Positions 61,491 through 64,000 of a stretch of 64,000 nt of DNA are shown here, one piece after another. The notes below the pieces were generated by a model, which was given only the letters and a program-made list of their open reading frames with translations, did no database searches and was not told the DNA's origin. Origin of the DNA: Porcisia hertigi (taxonomy: Eukaryota; Euglenozoa; Kinetoplastea; Trypanosomatida; Trypanosomatidae). Location of the stretch: contig NC_090594.1 in assembly GCF_017918235.1 (NCBI RefSeq), positions 1,779,575 through 1,843,574 of the forward strand, written 5' to 3'. Every line of letters starts with the position of its first letter. The stretch's first letter is position 1. The position numbers and the translations under genes were made by a program.

Positions 61491-62491
61491 AGGCACATAA
61501 CACAGTAGGGGGAGTTGCGCTCCTTCCCTCTCCGCGGCTACACCTGGAGCGGCGGAAAACACGGCCAGTGTGGATGCTTGAAGGGTATCCTAGCTCTCCC
61601 CCACCCACCCCCACCCACCCACCCACCCACCCGTCCACACACACACACACACACACACAGCTTAGTCGGTTGGTCTCCGGTGCGCGCGACTGGGGACATG
61701 AACCTACACGCTTTCTTCAAGATTCGCACTCTTCTGTTTTCTTGTCGTCTCGGCTTCCCCTCTGAGGGCTTGTGTTAGGGGGGAGGGGGGTCGCTCTTGA
61801 CGCCTCAGAATACAGAGAAGACACAGTGTTGCGTTAGCAAACTTTATGTTCAGCAGGTGTTTTGGTCGCCGCCGAGATTGGGCGGCTTTCTTTAAGCCTT
61901 GTGTGCATTTCTATATGCTATCTCCACCGAGAGGGAAAATGTATGCGCCGGGCACATCGAAGCTGGTTGGTAGACGGGGGAGGGGCGCACATGCTCGCGT
62001 CTATTGTTCCGCGTGCGAGAGGAGGAGGGGGTGGGTGGGAACGTCAAGGCGATGCGAGTCCATCGAACTCGGGACAGTCTCGTTGCGTCCTGAGTTCGAG
62101 AGCAGTGCAGACAAAGTGCACCGCTCTGCAGCGACTCCCTCTACCCCCTGCGCCTGCGTCTCTTGGGCGGTTGGCCCCGCGATGAGTCAGTGCCTCACGC
62201 GTGCCTTTGCTCACTACCCCCCCCCCTCTTCCCCCTCTATTCTCCTCACCGGAGACACTATCATGCATCGGTTTCGTGTCTTTTGGTGCGCGCATCAGTT
62301 GCCCCCCTCCCTCCATCCCTTTCTCCCTGCTCGCCACTCCGTCCTCCACTCCTTATTCATTTTCAGTGCCCCCCCCCCCCTCCCTCCCCCTCCCCTATGC
62401 TAGGAGGATCTGTGTCCTATGCGCACAGAGCCCACTTTCTGAGCTCCCCTCTGCGCTTCTTTTGTACACCCGGGACGTTACCAAAAGAGAA
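61491..62491. other. Intergenic region with CCCA and CA repeats
   Basis: CCCA tetranucleotide repeat 61599-61632 followed at once by a CA repeat 61636-61659. Balanced sequence at about 61850-62170 gives an open frame of 185 codons without family signal. C-rich tracts at 62218-62235 and 62370-62398 precede the next start. Confidence 0.55.
61599..61659. repeat. Compound CCCA / CA microsatellite
   Basis: A CCCA-type tetranucleotide array (61599-61632) passes through a short CCGTCC break into about 12 CA units (61636-61659). Confidence 0.92.
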
Positions 62492-63889
62492 ATGCGTCGG
62501 ATCGGTGTGCGTTCGTGGGTTCGCTGCACGGGCATGGCTCGCATTACCACGCGACGCACCTTTGCCAGTGCGCCAGACGACCTCACGCAAGCGGAGCGCC
62601 GCCACCTTGACCAGACATTGCCGCCCCGCGAGCTTTTGAGGGAAATACGAAGCAGGGATGTGCCCCCCGGCGAAGAAGACGAGGATACGATAAGGGTTCC
62701 CGGCGACTCTTTCGGCATCATGCAGAACCGTGTCGCCTTCTACAAGCCGCTGGAGCGGCAAACGCTCTCAGGGCGACTGGGGGAACTGATGCCGGTGGGA
62801 ATGCACCCGCTCGCTTGCTTCAACGCGGATACACTGCGCCGCATCTCTAGCCGCTATGGTGTGTCTGTCGACGACGTGCTTGCGTCCCTGCGTGACGCGA
62901 GCGGCGACGTGAACCTCGCCACCGAGTTGCTTGAGCAGCGATTCGACATTGAGGTAGGATTTGGTAGTTACGGGCTCGTGTGCCTAGAGTCGTACGCGCC
63001 GGAGGCATTTTGCTTGGTCTCGTATAACTTGCCCACATTTGCCGCGACAAAAGCCGATGATGTCCTCGATGCGATCCATGAACTCACACTTTCGGCGGCG
63101 GAGCTGCCACTCGACACCCCGCGTGACAGGATCGTGGACAAGTTTGTTAACAATTGGACAACAGAGGACGATGTGCCATGTGGGGACGTGTTACGTGCGT
63201 ACGATATCACGGTTCAAAACATCCTGCTGCTGCCCTTCGGCGACTATGGTGTCCAGGGTTTTCACGTGTTGATGCCTGTGAAGGACGAGACGCCAAACAT
63301 CGGTTTGGCGGCCGCGGCGTGCTGCATGGACCTGCGCACCGGTATCCACAATCGATTTCGCTTCCATGTTGAGCGCATCGCCGACTCCGTCAGTGAGCAT
63401 GTGCTGCAGGAGATGCTGCACTACAACCAAGGTGTTCACCTGCTGCGCCAGCCCTACTGGTTCCGTCCGGAGTACAGTGTGGAGGAGTTCATCCGCTTCA
63501 AGGAGTCACTGCTACAGCCGAGCGCGTCAACGTTTGAGATGCGCTATGCATTTTTGTTCGCACCTCAGTACGGTCTTCCCCACTACCGCAATCTTGTAGA
63601 AATGGAGAAGCTGAAGATTGCCCAGCACAAGTATGAGAAACACTACGAAGACTTCACGGCACCTGGTAGGTGGCTAACGAGCGACAACGCCCAGCTGCAG
63701 ACCGTGGCGGCCGGCGGCGGCGGGTCAAACGTGCCGGGAGGCGCGATGCACAACCACACGAACGACCCCGCGTCTATTCGAACAGCGATGGAGACCCGAA
63801 CTGGCCCACTGCGGCGGACTCTGGCGCAGTCAATGCAAGCGCATGGGGATCGTATTTTTAGTCGTTTTTACCGAAACAATCTACACTGA
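62492..63889 (+). CDS. Divergent mitochondrial elongation factor Ts-like protein
   Basis: A 465-residue protein with an Arg-rich, acid-free start (MRRIGVRSWVRCTGMARITTRRTFAS) typical of mitochondrial import. Residues about 105-150 resemble the EF-Ts UBA-like N-domain (VSVDDVLASLRDASGDVNLATELL, compare the ALxxAxGDxExAIxxL pattern). The next segment (GLVCLESYAPEAFCLVSYNLPTFAATKADDVLDAI) has the order of the EF-Ts core around its NCETDFVA motif, but that motif itself is lost (SYNLPTFAA). EF-Ts recharges mitochondrial EF-Tu with GTP. A second core-like repeat and a low-complexity Gly/His-rich tail follow. Alternatively it may be a kinetoplastid-specific mitoribosomal or RNA-editing factor sharing the fold. 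Confidence 0.55.
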   Translation: MRRIGVRSWVRCTGMARITTRRTFASAPDDLTQAERRHLDQTLPPRELLREIRSRDVPPGEEDEDTIRVPGDSFGIMQNRVAFYKPLERQTLSGRLGELMPVGMHPLACFNADTLRRISSRYGVSVDDVLASLRDASGDVNLATELLEQRFDIEVGFGSYGLVCLESYAPEAFCLVSYNLPTFAATKADDVLDAIHELTLSAAELPLDTPRDRIVDKFVNNWTTEDDVPCGDVLRAYDITVQNILLLPFGDYGVQGFHVLMPVKDETPNIGLAAAACCMDLRTGIHNRFRFHVERIADSVSEHVLQEMLHYNQGVHLLRQPYWFRPEYSVEEFIRFKESLLQPSASTFEMRYAFLFAPQYGLPHYRNLVEMEKLKIAQHKYEKHYEDFTAPGRWLTSDNAQLQTVAAGGGGSNVPGGAMHNHTNDPASIRTAMETRTGPLRRTLAQSMQAHGDRIFSRFYRNNLH

Positions 63890-64000
63890 CAGATGCTGCG
63901 GTCGAGATGTTTTTTTTTTCCATGAATGGCGCCTTGTCGTTACGACGCCTTTGCTCGCTTTTCAGGCCCCCCCCCCTGCTCATGCAACCGCACTGACGCA
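63890..64000. other. 3' flank at window end
   Basis: Only 111 bases: a T run at about 63911-63919 and a C run at about 63967-63976. Too short to say more. Confidence 0.6.

Noticed and set aside
61846-62403. Open frame of 185 codons upstream of the EF-Ts-like gene
   Set aside because: Second half is C-rich low complexity, first half matches nothing known; overlaps the 5' flank of a well-supported gene.
1-64000. Strand-switch region, CRISPR array, telomeric repeats or rRNA genes
   Set aside because: All supported genes are on +; no direct-repeat/spacer pattern, no TTAGGG arrays and no rRNA-like sequence seen.
1-64000. Retroviral, Polinton-like or LINE reverse-transcriptase sequence
   Set aside because: No reverse transcriptase, integrase, capsid or endonuclease motifs found in any open frame; only the A-run-bounded block near 29.6-30.06 kb hints at a possible short retroposon.

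Overview
The window looks like nuclear DNA of a trypanosomatid of the Leishmania/Leptomonas/Crithidia type. I recognise 25 apparently intact protein-coding genes. All are on the + strand, none needs an intron, and gaps of 0.6-3.3 kb separate them. The gaps are full of pyrimidine tracts, poly-G and poly-C runs and CA/TG microsatellites. That is the layout of one directional gene cluster transcribed as a polycistron and resolved by trans-splicing and polyadenylation. Codon use is GC-rich at third positions except in one island. Several products are typical of kinetoplastid biology: SNAP50 for spliced-leader RNA transcription, PACRG, katanin p80, a divergent kinesin-13 and CyP40. From memory, PSD, GCVH and CyP40 lie in this order on Leishmania chromosome 35; I could not check this. 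No strand switch, tRNA, rRNA, CRISPR array, recognisable virus-like element or complete mobile element was found.

Layout. 1.5-8 kb: an extended-PHD protein, a LAMTOR2/p14-like Roadblock protein, an OXA1/YidC insertase and phosphatidylserine decarboxylase. 9-16 kb: a coiled-coil protein, a papain-like (NlpC/P60-type) protein without catalytic residues, a pseudokinase and SEC63. 17-26 kb: a CGR1-like ribosome-biogenesis protein, a dual-specificity phosphatase, SNAP50 and katanin p80. 27-28 kb: a probable decayed gene. 28.5-36 kb: PACRG, then a lower-GC3 island with a kinesin-13-like motor and a GRP170-like ER chaperone, then glycine cleavage H protein. 36-48 kb: sparse, with a GAPDH-like pseudoenzyme, a small membrane protein, CyP40 and two more stretches that look like gene remnants. 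48-64 kb: a SCAMP, a 1472-residue AMP deaminase built from two deaminase units, a RanBP2-zinc-finger/BRCT protein, a membrane-anchored histidine phosphatase and a divergent mitochondrial EF-Ts-like protein.

The genes do not form one pathway, as expected for a trypanosomatid cluster. Themes do recur: mitochondrial proteins (OXA1, PSD, GCVH, EF-Ts-like), secretory pathway (SEC63, GRP170-like, SCAMP) and microtubule/flagellum (katanin p80, PACRG, kinesin-13). Four enzyme-fold domains appear to have lost their catalytic residues: papain-like, kinase, GAPDH and the first AMP-deaminase unit. The items most worth a second look are the tandem AMP deaminase with a metal-ligand-free first half, the compositional island at about 30-35 kb, the LAMTOR2-like protein, the GAPDH-like protein with Pro at the catalytic Cys position, and the possible gene remnants in the largest gaps.
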